Source: Streptomyces tsukubensis (GTDB lineage Bacteria; Actinomycetota; Actinomycetes; Streptomycetales; Streptomycetaceae). Taken from it: a DNA stretch of 64,000 nucleotides. The notes beneath the pieces are model-generated. The model saw only the letters and a program-made list of their open reading frames with translations, was not told where the DNA came from and ran no database searches. This document shows positions 9,203 through 17,263 of the stretch, piece by piece. Made by a program: the position numbers and the translations under genes. Position 1 is the stretch's first letter; every line of letters begins with the position of its first letter. The DNA lies in NCBI RefSeq assembly GCF_003932715.1, contig NZ_CP020700.1, forward strand, positions 5,912,501-5,976,500. Reading direction: 5' to 3'.

Positions 9203-9848
9203 ACCGTCTCCGCCGTACCCTGCCGGATTCGCGTACCGCTCCGGCCACCGCTGTGCCCTCCAGGCGCCGCGCCCCTGGGTCCGGTGGCCCGGGTGGGGGT
9301 TCCCCCGGCGAAGCCCGGGCACATGGACACGCGCCTGGGCCCGGCGCCCCGGGCGTCCGTCCTCCGCCTGGCGATCCACGGCACCGGACTTTCCCCCCCC
9401 CCGTGCCCAAGGGCGTGGGTGGGGGTGCCGCCGGGTGAAGCCCCAGGGCCGCCGCTCGCTGATCCGGCCTGGTCCACGAGAGACTCCCCGTGTCGCGCCC
9501 GCAGAGTCCCGCCGATGAGGCGTGGGCCCGGCACACGGACGCTCCCCCTGGGCCCCTTCGGGCACGGGGCCACTCCCACCGGGCGGTAGCCCTTGTCGGC
9601 ACTTCCCGGGTGCTCCCCGCAGCTCTCCGGGCGCAGGGGCGCAAGGCATCTCCGGCCCGCGGGGTCCGCGGCTCGGCGGACGGCGCGAGGTACTCCGGCA
9701 CGCCCCGACAGGGCGCCCGCCGCCCGGCCGCGCGGATCCCGGTGGGGAGCTGAGAGACTGATCACGGCGGCCGGTTCCCGCAAACCGCGGCCTCCGACCC
9801 GCCCCGCTCCGACCCGCCCCGCCTTTCCCACCGACTCCGAGGACCGAG
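9203..9848. other. 646-bp intergenic region between recG and rsmD
   Basis: No frame here looks like a real gene on either strand. The sequence is extremely GC-rich. It holds a run of ten C (9393-9402) and two similar G-rich blocks (about 9286-9320 and 9413-9445, both GTGGGGGT-like followed by CCGG-type stretches and GAAGCCC). Promoters for rsmD must lie at the right end. No clean terminator stem was found. Confidence 0.45.
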
Positions 9849-10451
9849 ATGACCCGCGTGATCGCCGGCACCGCCGGCGGACGCCGCCTCGCCGTTCCCC
9901 CAGGCACCGGCACCCGCCCCACGTCCGACCGGGCTCGCGAAGGACTCTTCTCCACCTGGCAGGCCCTGCTGGGCACGGTGGAGGGCATCCGGGTCGCCGA
10001 TCTCTACGCGGGCTCCGGGGCGGTCGGCCTGGAGGCGCTCTCCCGTGGCGCCGCCCACGCACTGCTGGTGGAAGCCGACGCCCGGGCCGCCCGGGTGATC
10101 CGGGAGAACGTCCGCGCCCTCGGGCTGCCCGGAGCGGAGGTCCGTACCGGCAGGGCCGAACAGATCGTCGCCGGACCGGCCCCTACCGCCCCCTACGATG
10201 CCGTTTTCCTCGACCCCCCGTACGCCGTCGTCGACGATGATCTACGGGAGATCCTCCTCACACTCGCCGCCCAGGGGTGGCTGACCGAGGACGCGCTCGT
10301 CACCGTGGAACGGAGCACCAGGGGCGGAACCTTCCGCTGGCCGGCCGGCTTCGAGCCGCTGCGGTCCCGTCGTTACGGCGAGGGAACGTTTTGGTACGGT
10401 CGCGCCGCCTCTGTCTGCGACGAGGCATCCACGTGCGAAGACGCTTCATGA
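9849..10451 (+). CDS. rsmD: 16S rRNA (guanine966-N2)-methyltransferase
   Basis: A 200-residue SAM-dependent methyltransferase modifying G966 of 16S rRNA in the small subunit. Motif I is DLYAGSGAVG (51-60) and the catalytic motif is DPPY (122-125), the usual N/DPPY of N2-guanine methylases. The N-terminal RVIAGTAGGRRL matches the family start. It overlaps coaD's possible ATG by an ATGA junction, the standard rsmD-coaD pair in bacteria. The last ten or so residues (CDEASTCEDAS) look variable. Confidence 0.95.
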   Translation: MTRVIAGTAGGRRLAVPPGTGTRPTSDRAREGLFSTWQALLGTVEGIRVADLYAGSGAVGLEALSRGAAHALLVEADARAARVIRENVRALGLPGAEVRTGRAEQIVAGPAPTAPYDAVFLDPPYAVVDDDLREILLTLAAQGWLTEDALVTVERSTRGGTFRWPAGFEPLRSRRYGEGTFWYGRAASVCDEASTCEDAS

Positions 10452-10477
10452 CCGGACCGGAGAGCGAGGGACTTCCA

Positions 10478-10957
10478 GTGCGCCGCGCAGTCTGTCCGGG
10501 GTCGTTCGACCCCATCACCAACGGCCACCTCGACATCATCGCCCGGGCCTCCAAGCTGTACGACGTCGTCCACGTCGCGGTGATGATCAACAAGTCCAAG
10601 AAGGGCCTGTTCACCGTCGAGGAGCGGATGGACCTGATCCGCCGGGTGACCGGCGAGTACGGGAACGTGGTCGTCGAGTCCCACCACGGCCTGCTGGTCG
10701 ACTTCTGCAAGGAGCGGGACATCCCCGCCATCGTGAAGGGCCTGCGGGCCGTCAGCGACTTCGACTACGAACTGCAGATGGCCCAGATGAACAACGGCCT
10801 GTCGGGCGTCGAAACCCTGTTCGTCCCCACCAACCCCACCTACAGCTTCCTCTCCTCCAGCCTGGTCAAGGAGGTCGCGGCCTGGGGCGGCGACGTCTCC
10901 CATCTGCTCCCCCCGCCGGTCCACGAAGCGCTCCGCCGCCGCCTCGCCGAGAAGTGA
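10478..10957 (+). CDS. coaD: Phosphopantetheine adenylyltransferase
   Basis: CoaD transfers AMP from ATP to 4'-phosphopantetheine, the penultimate step of coenzyme A synthesis. The 159 residues are the normal length and show the nucleotidyltransferase motif TNGH (14-17) in PGSFDPITNGH and the second signature FLSSSLVKEVA. GTG 10478 is preferred: it gives the usual start MRRAVCPG and follows GAGCGAGGG by 7 bases. The upstream ATG 10448, overlapping the rsmD stop, would add ten residues. Confidence 0.95.
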   Translation: MRRAVCPGSFDPITNGHLDIIARASKLYDVVHVAVMINKSKKGLFTVEERMDLIRRVTGEYGNVVVESHHGLLVDFCKERDIPAIVKGLRAVSDFDYELQMAQMNNGLSGVETLFVPTNPTYSFLSSSLVKEVAAWGGDVSHLLPPPVHEALRRRLAEK

Positions 10958-11064
10958 CGGCGAGCCGCGGCCCGCGGCCCGTACAGTCGTCTGCGCCAGT
11001 CAGTCAGTCGGCTGCGCCAGTCCCGACAGCGCGCGACGACGCGTGCGGAAAGCGGCGGACCACG

Positions 11065-12021
11065 GTGGACGTGCAGAAGAAGCTCGACGAGATCACGGCA
11101 GCCGTGACCGGCGCCCGGGCCCTGCCCATGTCGGCGTCGTGCGTCGTCAACCGGGCCGAGCTGCTGGCCCTGCTCGACGAGGCGAGGGCCGCGCTGCCGG
11201 GCTCCATCGACCGGGCCCGGGAGCTGATCGGCGAGCGGGAGCGGACGGTCGCCAGAGCCCGTGAAGAGGCCCGGCAGATCCTCCGGGACGCCCACACCGA
11301 ACGCGGCGAACTGCTCTCCGGCAGCCGGGTCGCCCTCGACGCGCGGGCGGAGGCCGAGCGCATCCTCGATGAGGCACGCAGGGCCGCCGAGGAGATCCGC
11401 GCCGAGGCCGACGACTACGTCGACGCCAAGCTGGCCAACTTCGAGGTCGTCCTCACCCGCACCATCGGCTCCGTCGGCCTCGGCCGCGAACGGCTGGCCG
11501 CCGGGGCCCCGGACGGTCCGCAGGACGGCGGCCCGCTGCCGCCCGGCGGGGCCGGGGCCTACGCGGACGCCACCCTCGGCGCCTTCGAGGAGGTGCTCAC
11601 CCGGACCCTCGACGCGGTGGGACGAGGCCGGACCACCCTCCAGGGCCGGACGGCCGGAGACGCCCCGGGGGAGCGGTTCCCGCTCAGTGACCCGGCGGCC
11701 TCGGCGGCCTCGGCGGCCTGGGCCGACCCGGCGGACCCGGCCCCCGAGCGGGCCACCAGTGACGCCGAGTATCTGGCCGGTCTGGCGGAACCGGCCGGAC
11801 CGTCGGCGGGATCCGCCGTACCGGAGCCCTTCGGACCGGGGTACGGGGCGGCGCCCGCGATCCCGGCACAGCAGCCGGCCCCGTACGGAGCGCCCGCCCG
11901 CCCCCTGGACACGGTCCGGGTCCCGCCCCCGCCCTCGTACGAGCCCGCGCACCGGCCCCGGCCGGAAGAAACGTATAAAATTCATGAAACGGGCGAATCC
12001 TATGGCCCGGGAGGCCGCTGA
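11065..12021 (+). CDS. Coiled-coil protein of the DivIVA/ATP-synthase-b-like type
   Basis: 318 residues. The start VDVQKKLDEITAAV matches the conserved N-terminus of the Streptomyces proteins found between coaD and the DUF177 gene. Residues about 30-140 form a charged helical coiled coil (RARELIGERERTVARAREEA and similar). The second half is low-complexity Gly/Pro/Ala and carries two copies of a FEVVLTRTIGSVG / FEEVLTRTLDAVG motif. There is no signal peptide or membrane helix. The coil suggests a cytoskeletal or scaffold role, but the function is not established. GTG 11065 is chosen over the upstream ATG 10954 because the extension is Pro/Ser-rich and unconserved-looking. Confidence 0.75.
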   Translation: MDVQKKLDEITAAVTGARALPMSASCVVNRAELLALLDEARAALPGSIDRARELIGERERTVARAREEARQILRDAHTERGELLSGSRVALDARAEAERILDEARRAAEEIRAEADDYVDAKLANFEVVLTRTIGSVGLGRERLAAGAPDGPQDGGPLPPGGAGAYADATLGAFEEVLTRTLDAVGRGRTTLQGRTAGDAPGERFPLSDPAASAASAAWADPADPAPERATSDAEYLAGLAEPAGPSAGSAVPEPFGPGYGAAPAIPAQQPAPYGAPARPLDTVRVPPPPSYEPAHRPRPEETYKIHETGESYGPGGR

Positions 12022-12064
12022 GGGCGGTCGCCCCGGCGGAACGGTCCCGACCCCGGGGGCCGGA

Positions 12065-12094
12065 TTGGGCCGACGGCGCCCGGTCCAGTATCCT
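12065..12094 (+). promoter_or_regulatory. Candidate promoter of the DUF177-rpmF-rnc-mutM run
   Basis: TTGGGC (12065-12070) and TATCCT (12089-12094) are separated by 18 bp, a plausible housekeeping-sigma promoter about 105 bp before the DUF177 gene. Found by eye; no start-site data. Confidence 0.4.
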
Positions 12095-12199
12095 GGTTCT
12101 TCGGTCGCGCCTCGTTCGCGATCCCGGCTGCCCGCTTCCCCCCTCGCTGGGGACGTCAGCCCCATCCCCCGAAGCATCAGCCCGGTGCATCGGCACGAC

Positions 12200-12856
12200 G
12201 TGAAAGCAGGAACAGCCCTGAACGCCCGCCTCGACCACCGCAACCCCCTCGTGTTCGACACGCACGAGCTGGGCCGGCGTCCCGGCGCGCTCCAGCGGCT
12301 CTCCCGCACCGTGTCGGCGCCGAAGGACCTGGGCATCGAGGAGGTCGTCGGAGTTCCCGAGGGCGACTCCGTCGAGCTGGAGCTCCGTCTGGAGTCGGTC
12401 ATGGAAGGGGTGCTTGTCACAGGCACCGCCCGTGCGTCGGCCGAGGGGGAGTGCGTAAGGTGTCTGGAGCCGCTGCGCCTCGATGTCGCTGCGGACTTCC
12501 AGGAGATGTTCACGTACCCCGACACCGATGACCGGATCCGCGGCGCCGCCGCGGCGCCCGGCGACGATGCCGAGGACGAGAACGTCGTCTTCCTCAAGGA
12601 CGGCCTGTTCGACCTTGAGCCCGTGCTGCGTGATGCGGTGGTGCTCGCACTGCCGATGCAGCCGGTGTGCCGGGAGGACTGTGCCGGACTCTGCCCTCAG
12701 TGCGGAATCCGGCTCGACGACGACCCGGACCACCACCACGATGCCACCGACATTCGTTGGGCGGCACTGCAAGGACTCGCCGGCACCATGAGGGACGGCG
12801 AGAAGGACAACATGGGCGGCGCCGACGCCGGCGTCGACGAGAAGCAGGAGAAGTAG
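12200..12856 (+). CDS. DUF177 (YceD-type) protein, upstream partner of rpmF
   Basis: 218 residues of the DUF177/YceD family, which is almost always encoded just before rpmF and is linked to 23S rRNA or 50S assembly in other bacteria and plants. It shows [20 protein letters not shown], then CVRCLEPL (Cys85, Cys88) and [13 protein letters not shown] (Cys157, 161, 165, 168), a likely zinc-binding set. The start is uncertain. GTG 12200 is used, but CTG 12218 has a better-placed ribosome site (AGCAGG) and begins closer to the conserved block. The rpmF start lies 2 bp beyond its stop, so co-transcription is near certain. Confidence 0.92.
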   Translation: MKAGTALNARLDHRNPLVFDTHELGRRPGALQRLSRTVSAPKDLGIEEVVGVPEGDSVELELRLESVMEGVLVTGTARASAEGECVRCLEPLRLDVAADFQEMFTYPDTDDRIRGAAAAPGDDAEDENVVFLKDGLFDLEPVLRDAVVLALPMQPVCREDCAGLCPQCGIRLDDDPDHHHDATDIRWAALQGLAGTMRDGEKDNMGGADAGVDEKQEK

Positions 12857-12858
12857 CC

Positions 12859-13032
12859 GTGGCTGTTCCGAAGCGGAAGATGTCGCGCAGCAACACGCGC
12901 CACCGCCGGTCGCAGTGGAAGGCTGCGGTCCCCACCCTGGTTTCGTGTGAGCGTTGCCAGGAGCCCAAGCAGCAGCACATCGCGTGCCCGAGCTGCGGCA
13001 CCTACAACAAGCGCCAGGTCCTCGCGGTCTGA
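12859..13032 (+). CDS. rpmF: 50S ribosomal protein L32 (zinc-ribbon form)
   Basis: 57 residues with the L32 start [20 protein letters not shown] and a zinc ribbon of two CxxC pairs (CERC and CPSC), so it is the zinc-binding C+ version, like L28 in this window. GTG start 2 bp after the DUF177 stop. The pair DUF177-rpmF is conserved in most bacteria; here it leads directly into rnc. Confidence 0.97.
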   Translation: MAVPKRKMSRSNTRHRRSQWKAAVPTLVSCERCQEPKQQHIACPSCGTYNKRQVLAV

Positions 13033-13051
13033 GCGGCTGGTGAGAGGCCTG

Positions 13052-13909
13052 ATGTCAGAGCTGTCCAACGCCGGTGACGGAAAGCCGGCGGACAACGCCG
13101 ACGCAGTCAACGCAGCCTCGTCCCACACGCTTCTGGAAGGGCGGCTCGGCTATCAGGTCGAGTCCGCCCTTCTGGTGCGTGCGCTGACCCACCGCTCGTA
13201 CGCGTACGAGAACGGGGGGCTGCCCACCAATGAGCGCCTGGAGTTCCTCGGGGACTCCGTCCTCGGCCTGGTGGTCACCGACACCCTTTACCGCAGCCAC
13301 CCCGATCTGCCCGAGGGGCAGCTCGCCAAGCTGCGGGCCGCGGTCGTCAACTCCCGGGCACTGGCCGGGGTGGGCCGCGGGCTCGACCTGGGCTCCTTCA
13401 TCCGGCTCGGCCGGGGTGAAGAGGGCACGGGCGGCCGGGACAAGGCGTCCATCCTCGCCGACACCCTCGAAGCGGTGATCGGCGCGGTCTATCTGGACCG
13501 GGGACTCGACGCGGCGTCCGAGCTGGTGCACCGGCTCTTCGACCCGCTGATCGAGAAGTCGTCCAACCTGGGCGCGGGACTCGACTGGAAGACCAGTCTC
13601 CAGGAGCTGACCGCCGCCGAGGGACTCGGGGTCCCGGAGTACCTCGTCACCGAGACGGGTCCGGACCACGAGAAGACCTTCACTGCTGCTGCCCGCGTCG
13701 GTGGTGTCTCGTACGGCACCGGTACCGGCCGCAGCAAGAAGGAAGCGGAGCAGCAGGCCGCCGAGTCGGCCTGGCGGGAGATCCGCGCCGCTGCCGACGC
13801 ACGGGCGGCCGCCGAATCCGGTAAGTCTCCGGAAGCGGAAGCCGCCGACGGCCCTGCTGAGAGTGATGGGAGCGGGGCGGACGACGGCCAGGAATCGGCC
13901 CGAGCCTGA
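13052..13909 (+). CDS. rnc: Ribonuclease III
   Basis: RNase III cuts double-stranded RNA, matures rRNA and controls many mRNAs; in Streptomyces coelicolor the gene is also called absB because mutants lose antibiotic production. The 285 residues contain the signature [12 protein letters not shown] (60-71) with catalytic Glu64 and Asp68, a second acidic cluster [15 protein letters not shown], and a C-terminal double-stranded RNA binding domain ([10 protein letters not shown] to [10 protein letters not shown]). The final 35 residues are an acidic Ala/Ser/Glu tail. ATG 13052 follows GAGAGG by 4 bases; GTG 13040 is possible. Confidence 0.96.
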   Translation: MSELSNAGDGKPADNADAVNAASSHTLLEGRLGYQVESALLVRALTHRSYAYENGGLPTNERLEFLGDSVLGLVVTDTLYRSHPDLPEGQLAKLRAAVVNSRALAGVGRGLDLGSFIRLGRGEEGTGGRDKASILADTLEAVIGAVYLDRGLDAASELVHRLFDPLIEKSSNLGAGLDWKTSLQELTAAEGLGVPEYLVTETGPDHEKTFTAAARVGGVSYGTGTGRSKKEAEQQAAESAWREIRAAADARAAAESGKSPEAEAADGPAESDGSGADDGQESARA

Positions 13910-13942
13910 TCCCCGGCCGCTCCCGTAGCGACGCACGGCACG

Positions 13943-13980
13943 TCGAGCCCCCGTCCGGCCCGGTCCGGACGGGGGCTCGA
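13943..13980 (+). terminator. Strong hairpin between rnc and mutM
   Basis: A perfect 16-bp stem (13943-13958 with 13965-13980) with a 6-nt loop, 33 bp after the rnc stop. No T-run follows. It probably ends or attenuates the rpmF-rnc transcript. RNase III could also cleave such a stem to limit its own mRNA, which is inference. Confidence 0.6.
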
Positions 13981-14044
13981 TGCTGCTCACCGCCCGTTCG
14001 GAGGTACCCTGCGGGCGTCGGCAAGAGCGTATCCGGAGGACTCC

Positions 14045-14899
14045 GTGCCCGAACTGCCCGAGGTCGAGGTCGTACGCCGAGGACTCCTGCGCTGGGTCAC
14101 CGGGCGGACGATCGCCGAGGCACAGGTCCTCCATCCGCGCGCCGTCCGCCGCCATCCGGCCGGGCCCGTGGACTTCACCGCACAGCTGACCGGGCAGAGC
14201 CTCGGTCTCGCCTGCCGCCGCGGCAAGTACCTGTGGTTCTCCCTGGGCCGGACCGGCAGCTCCCTCCTCGGCCATCTGGGGATGAGCGGCCAGCTGCTGG
14301 TCCAGCCCGAGGGCACACCCGACGAACGGCATCTGCGGATCCGGATCCGCTTCGACGACTCCATCGGCACCGAGCTGCGCTTCGTCGACCAGCGCACCTT
14401 CGGCGGGCTCTCGGTGCACGAGAACACCCCCGACGGGCTGCCGGACGCCATCGCGCACATCGCCCGCGACCCCCTCGACCCGGCCTTCGACGATCCGGCG
14501 TTCCTGAACGCGCTCAAGCTGCGGCGCACCACCGTCAAGCGGGCGCTGCTGGACCAGTCGCTGATCAGCGGGGTGGGCAATATCTACGCGGACGAGGCCC
14601 TGTGGCGGACCAGGCTGCACTACGACCGCCCCACGACGGCCCTGACCCGGCCGCGGGCGACCGAGCTGCTCGGTCATGTACGGGATGTGATGACGGCGGC
14701 CCTCGCGGAGGGCGGCACCAGCTTCGACAGTCTGTACGTCAACGTCAACGGCGAATCGGGCTACTTCGACCGGTCGCTCGACGCCTACGGGCGGGAGGGT
14801 GAACCCTGCCGGCGCTGCGGTTCACCGATGCGCCGCCGGCCGTGGATGAACCGGTCCAGCTACTACTGCCCGCGCTGCCAGCGCCCGCCGCGGCTCTGA
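14045..14899 (+). CDS. mutM: Formamidopyrimidine-DNA glycosylase
   Basis: Base-excision repair enzyme (Fpg) removing 8-oxoguanine and ring-opened purines. The 284 residues start [14 protein letters not shown], with the catalytic Pro exposed after Met removal and Glu beside it. The helix-two-turn-helix block [14 protein letters not shown] follows, and the C-terminal zinc finger has two CxxC pairs (CRRCGSPM and CPRCQ). GTG 14045 has GGAGGA 4 bases upstream. Placement after rnc is usual in actinobacteria. Only 22 bp separate it from the convergent CAP-domain gene. Confidence 0.96.
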   Translation: MPELPEVEVVRRGLLRWVTGRTIAEAQVLHPRAVRRHPAGPVDFTAQLTGQSLGLACRRGKYLWFSLGRTGSSLLGHLGMSGQLLVQPEGTPDERHLRIRIRFDDSIGTELRFVDQRTFGGLSVHENTPDGLPDAIAHIARDPLDPAFDDPAFLNALKLRRTTVKRALLDQSLISGVGNIYADEALWRTRLHYDRPTTALTRPRATELLGHVRDVMTAALAEGGTSFDSLYVNVNGESGYFDRSLDAYGREGEPCRRCGSPMRRRPWMNRSSYYCPRCQRPPRL

Positions 14900-14921
14900 A
14901 CGGCTCGGCGGCCCCGCGGGG

Positions 14922-15785
14922 TCAGTAGCCGAAGTTCTGCGTCCACCAGGGGCCGCCGCCGCCCAGCCGGACACCGACGCCGAGGGTCTTGTAGTCGCAG
15001 TTGAGAATGTTCGCGCGGTGCCCGTCGCTCTTCATCCAGGCGTCCATCACGGCTTCCGCGTCCGCCTGGCCGCGGGCGATGTTCTCGGCGGCCAGGTTCT
15101 TCACGCCCGCCTGCTTCGCCCGGTCCCAGGGCGAATCGCCGTCCGGGTCGGTGTGGTCGAAGAAACCACGGGTCGCCATGTCGTCGCTGAAGTTCCCGGC
15201 GAGGCGGGCGAGAGCGGCGTCGTAACGCAGCGGGCTGCAGCCGACCTTGGCGCGCTCCTGGTTCACCAGCTCCAGCACCTCCGCCTCCATCGCGGTCTCC
15301 GTCGTGGAGGCGGCCTTCCGCTTGGGCTCAGCGGTGCGGGTGGGGGAGGGGGACGAGGCCCGCTCGGGGGTGACGGTCCGCGGCTCCTGCGACCGGGGCG
15401 CGGGGACGGACGGGGTCCGGGACTCGCCGGCCCGGCCGGCCGCCGGGCCGGTCTTCTTCTCCGCCGGTGCGGTGGACGGCGCCTTGCCGGGGGTGCCGGT
15501 CGGGGAGGTCGACGGCAGATGCGGGGCGGCGGGACCGGTCGGGGTGCCGGTCGCCGGACCGGTCGGCCGCGCTCCGGCGTCGCCCTGGGTGTTCAGCGTC
15601 GGCCGGCCCTCGGTGCGGACCTCGCCGCCGGGGGAGGCGTCCCCGCCGGTGACGAAGGTGTCGCCGCCCGGCAGCAGCCCGGAAGCGACGGCCACGGCAC
15701 CCATGGCCACGGCGGCGGAGGCGCCCAGCAGCCCCGTCCGCAGGGGCGCGCCCCTGCGCTTGCCGGTGCTTCGATGACGTCCCAT
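14922..15785 (-). CDS. Secreted or anchored CAP-domain (SCP/PR-1-like) protein
   Basis: 287 residues. A basic N-terminus and a hydrophobic segment (about 17-38) act as a signal peptide or anchor. A long Pro/Thr/Ser/Gly linker (about 40-165), probably spanning the wall, follows. The C-terminal CAP domain (about 170-287) shows ELVNQERAKVGC, FFDHTDPDG, NLAAENIARG and GHRANILN, with the His and Glu residues of the CAP cavity, and ends in WTQNFGY. The ligand or activity of bacterial CAP proteins is mostly unknown. Start 15785 is chosen for its AAGGAAGG ribosome site 9 bases upstream and the MGRHR start; the frame is open 20 codons further. Confidence 0.88.
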   Translation of the reverse strand: MGRHRSTGKRRGAPLRTGLLGASAAVAMGAVAVASGLLPGGDTFVTGGDASPGGEVRTEGRPTLNTQGDAGARPTGPATGTPTGPAAPHLPSTSPTGTPGKAPSTAPAEKKTGPAAGRAGESRTPSVPAPRSQEPRTVTPERASSPSPTRTAEPKRKAASTTETAMEAEVLELVNQERAKVGCSPLRYDAALARLAGNFSDDMATRGFFDHTDPDGDSPWDRAKQAGVKNLAAENIARGQADAEAVMDAWMKSDGHRANILNCDYKTLGVGVRLGGGGPWWTQNFGY

Positions 15786-15980
15786 CTGGCTGTGCCTTCC
15801 TTTTGCCGTGGAGTTGCCGTGGAGTCCGGAGTAAGCCGAACACATCGCTTACCGGACTCCATCCGGGCAAAACCGGAAACAGGCTCGCCCGAACGGGTGA
15901 CGTTCGTTGCGAGGGGACTGTACGCCATGAGCCCTGGGACGGAAGTGCTCCGTGACTGATCCGGAGGCTACGGTGACGCC

Positions 15981-16262
15981 ATGAACGATGCCGCACGACT
16001 GACCGCCTGGGTACGCGGGCGAGTACAAGGAGTGGGCTTCCGCTGGTTCACCAGGGCAAACGCTCTGGAGATCGGGGGGCTCACGGGATTCGCCCTCAAT
16101 CTCGACGACGGCAGGGTGCAGGTCGTGGCCGAGGGGTCGCGTGAGAATTGCCACCGTTTGCTGGAGTGGCTTCGCTCCGGCGACACACCCGGACGCGTCG
16201 ACGGTGTGACTGAGATCTGGGACACTCCGCGCGGTGGTTACGACGGATTCGCGATCCGCTGA
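15981..16262 (+). CDS. Acylphosphatase
   Basis: A 93-residue enzyme hydrolysing acyl-phosphate bonds such as in acetyl or carbamoyl phosphate. The diagnostic [12 protein letters not shown] block carries the phosphate-binding Arg21, and the catalytic Asn is in [10 protein letters not shown] (Asn40). Size and order match the family exactly. It is a single gene, divergent from the CAP-domain gene; its physiological substrate cannot be told from sequence. Confidence 0.95.
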   Translation: MNDAARLTAWVRGRVQGVGFRWFTRANALEIGGLTGFALNLDDGRVQVVAEGSRENCHRLLEWLRSGDTPGRVDGVTEIWDTPRGGYDGFAIR

Positions 16263-16667
16263 CGGGCACCCCGCCGGAGACCCCTCCGGCCACTCGCACG
16301 GCGGATGCGCTCCGGCGCCCCCGGCCCCCGCTCAGGGTGGAAAGCTCCTGGTGGTTGCCAATATCGGCGGTACGTGCCAGGCTGCGCCCCAGTACGGATG
16401 ATCTCCACGCCCCCGGGCCCCGGAAGGCCGCCCGCGCCGCCCCGTGAGCGGCCGGACGCACACCGGTTCGGCCGCGCCAGCGGGGCGTGATCGTGTTGAC
16501 CGTCAAACTTTTTGGTGAGACTCTGGAAGCCCCGCGCACCCCGACTGTCCGGCAGTAGGAACCGCAGCGAGACCAGAGCAGTCACCGCCACTGCCGAGCA
16601 CCAGCGGGTGCGAATCCCACGACCCACACCGCATCGGTCGGTCACTCAGTGTGGAGGACCATCCATC
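16263..16667 (+). other. Intergenic leader before the 72-residue coiled-coil gene
   Basis: 405 bp without a convincing gene. A TTGACC hexamer (16496-16501) is a fair -35 element; the sequence 15-17 bp downstream (GAGACT/GACTCT around 16517-16524) is a weak -10. Base composition drops in GC around 16490-16530 compared with the flanks, which suits a promoter. A transcript from here would have a leader of roughly 140 bases, ending in a GTGGAGGA ribosome site at 16651-16658. Confidence 0.4.
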
Positions 16668-16886
16668 ATGGCAAAGGCGCTTCTCGGTTACGTCGGCGGT
16701 TCCGACCCGCGACTCCTCGCCGAGATGCGACGGCTTCAGCAGCGCGTCCAGGACCTCGAATCCGAACTCGTACGGATCCAGTCCGAGAACGACGCGCTGA
16801 GCGCTGCCGTTGCTCAGCACCCCGGCGATTCGCTGCTCGACAGCATCGACATCGACGTACCGCAGGCGGAGCCCGCGCTCACCTGA
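16668..16886 (+). CDS. Small conserved coiled-coil protein (72 aa), function unknown
   Basis: Starts MAKALLGYVGG and is followed by a continuous amphipathic helix (DPRLLAEMRRLQQRVQDLE and on to NDAL) with heptad Leu/Val spacing, then a short acidic tail. It is very likely a dimeric coiled coil. ATG 16668 has a good GGAGGA site 9 bases upstream, and an intrinsic terminator lies 40 bp downstream, so it is its own transcription unit. I recognise the sequence type as widespread in Streptomyces but do not know a function. Lying just before smc suggests, but does not show, a chromosome-related role. Confidence 0.8.
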   Translation: MAKALLGYVGGSDPRLLAEMRRLQQRVQDLESELVRIQSENDALSAAVAQHPGDSLLDSIDIDVPQAEPALT

Positions 16887-16926
16887 GCACGGAGATCCGC
16901 CGGAGATACACCGCGCAAAGATATGC

Positions 16927-16955
16927 AAGGGACGCCTCGGCGTCCCTTCTTTCTT
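16927..16955 (+). terminator. Intrinsic terminator after the small coiled-coil gene
   Basis: A perfect 9-bp stem (16927-16935 with 16940-16948), loop CTCG, followed by a CTTTCTTT run: one of the few terminators in the window with a T-tract. Confidence 0.85.
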
Positions 16956-17120
16956 TCCGCTGCATTTTCTCCGCTGCTTTTCTCTTCGCAGTGTCCGCTG
17001 TGGCTCTCCCCCGGCTTTCCCGTCGCGTCTTTTCTACTGCGTCTTTTCTGCCGTCCGTCCCGGTGCTTTCACCGAGGTCTTTCCGCTGTCCTTCCCCCGC
17101 TGTCCGCCCCTGTCGTCCGC
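16949..17120. repeat. Pyrimidine-rich tract upstream of smc
   Basis: About 170 bp that is strikingly C/T-rich on the + strand and much richer in T than its surroundings, with many TTTTC and CCGCTGT pieces. It contains an exact 11-bp direct repeat, GCGTCTTTTCT, at 17025-17035 and 17039-17049 (14-bp period). No frame here is a credible gene. It fills most of the gap between the terminator at 16955 and smc. Confidence 0.6.
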
Positions 17121-17263
17121 AGCTGCGGGCCCCCGGCCCGCGCCCCCGCGCCGACGACTGCTCCTTACCCACTGTGTGCCCTGCGCCTCCTACGGTGAAA
17201 CCGCAGGAGAACCACGGGTGGCCACCGGTCTCCCGAGCGGTACGGAAGGTAGAGTCCGGCTGC

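Noticed and set aside
6908..9988. A 1026-codon open frame on the minus strand opposite recG
   Set aside because: Shadow of recG; low-complexity composition and no motif.
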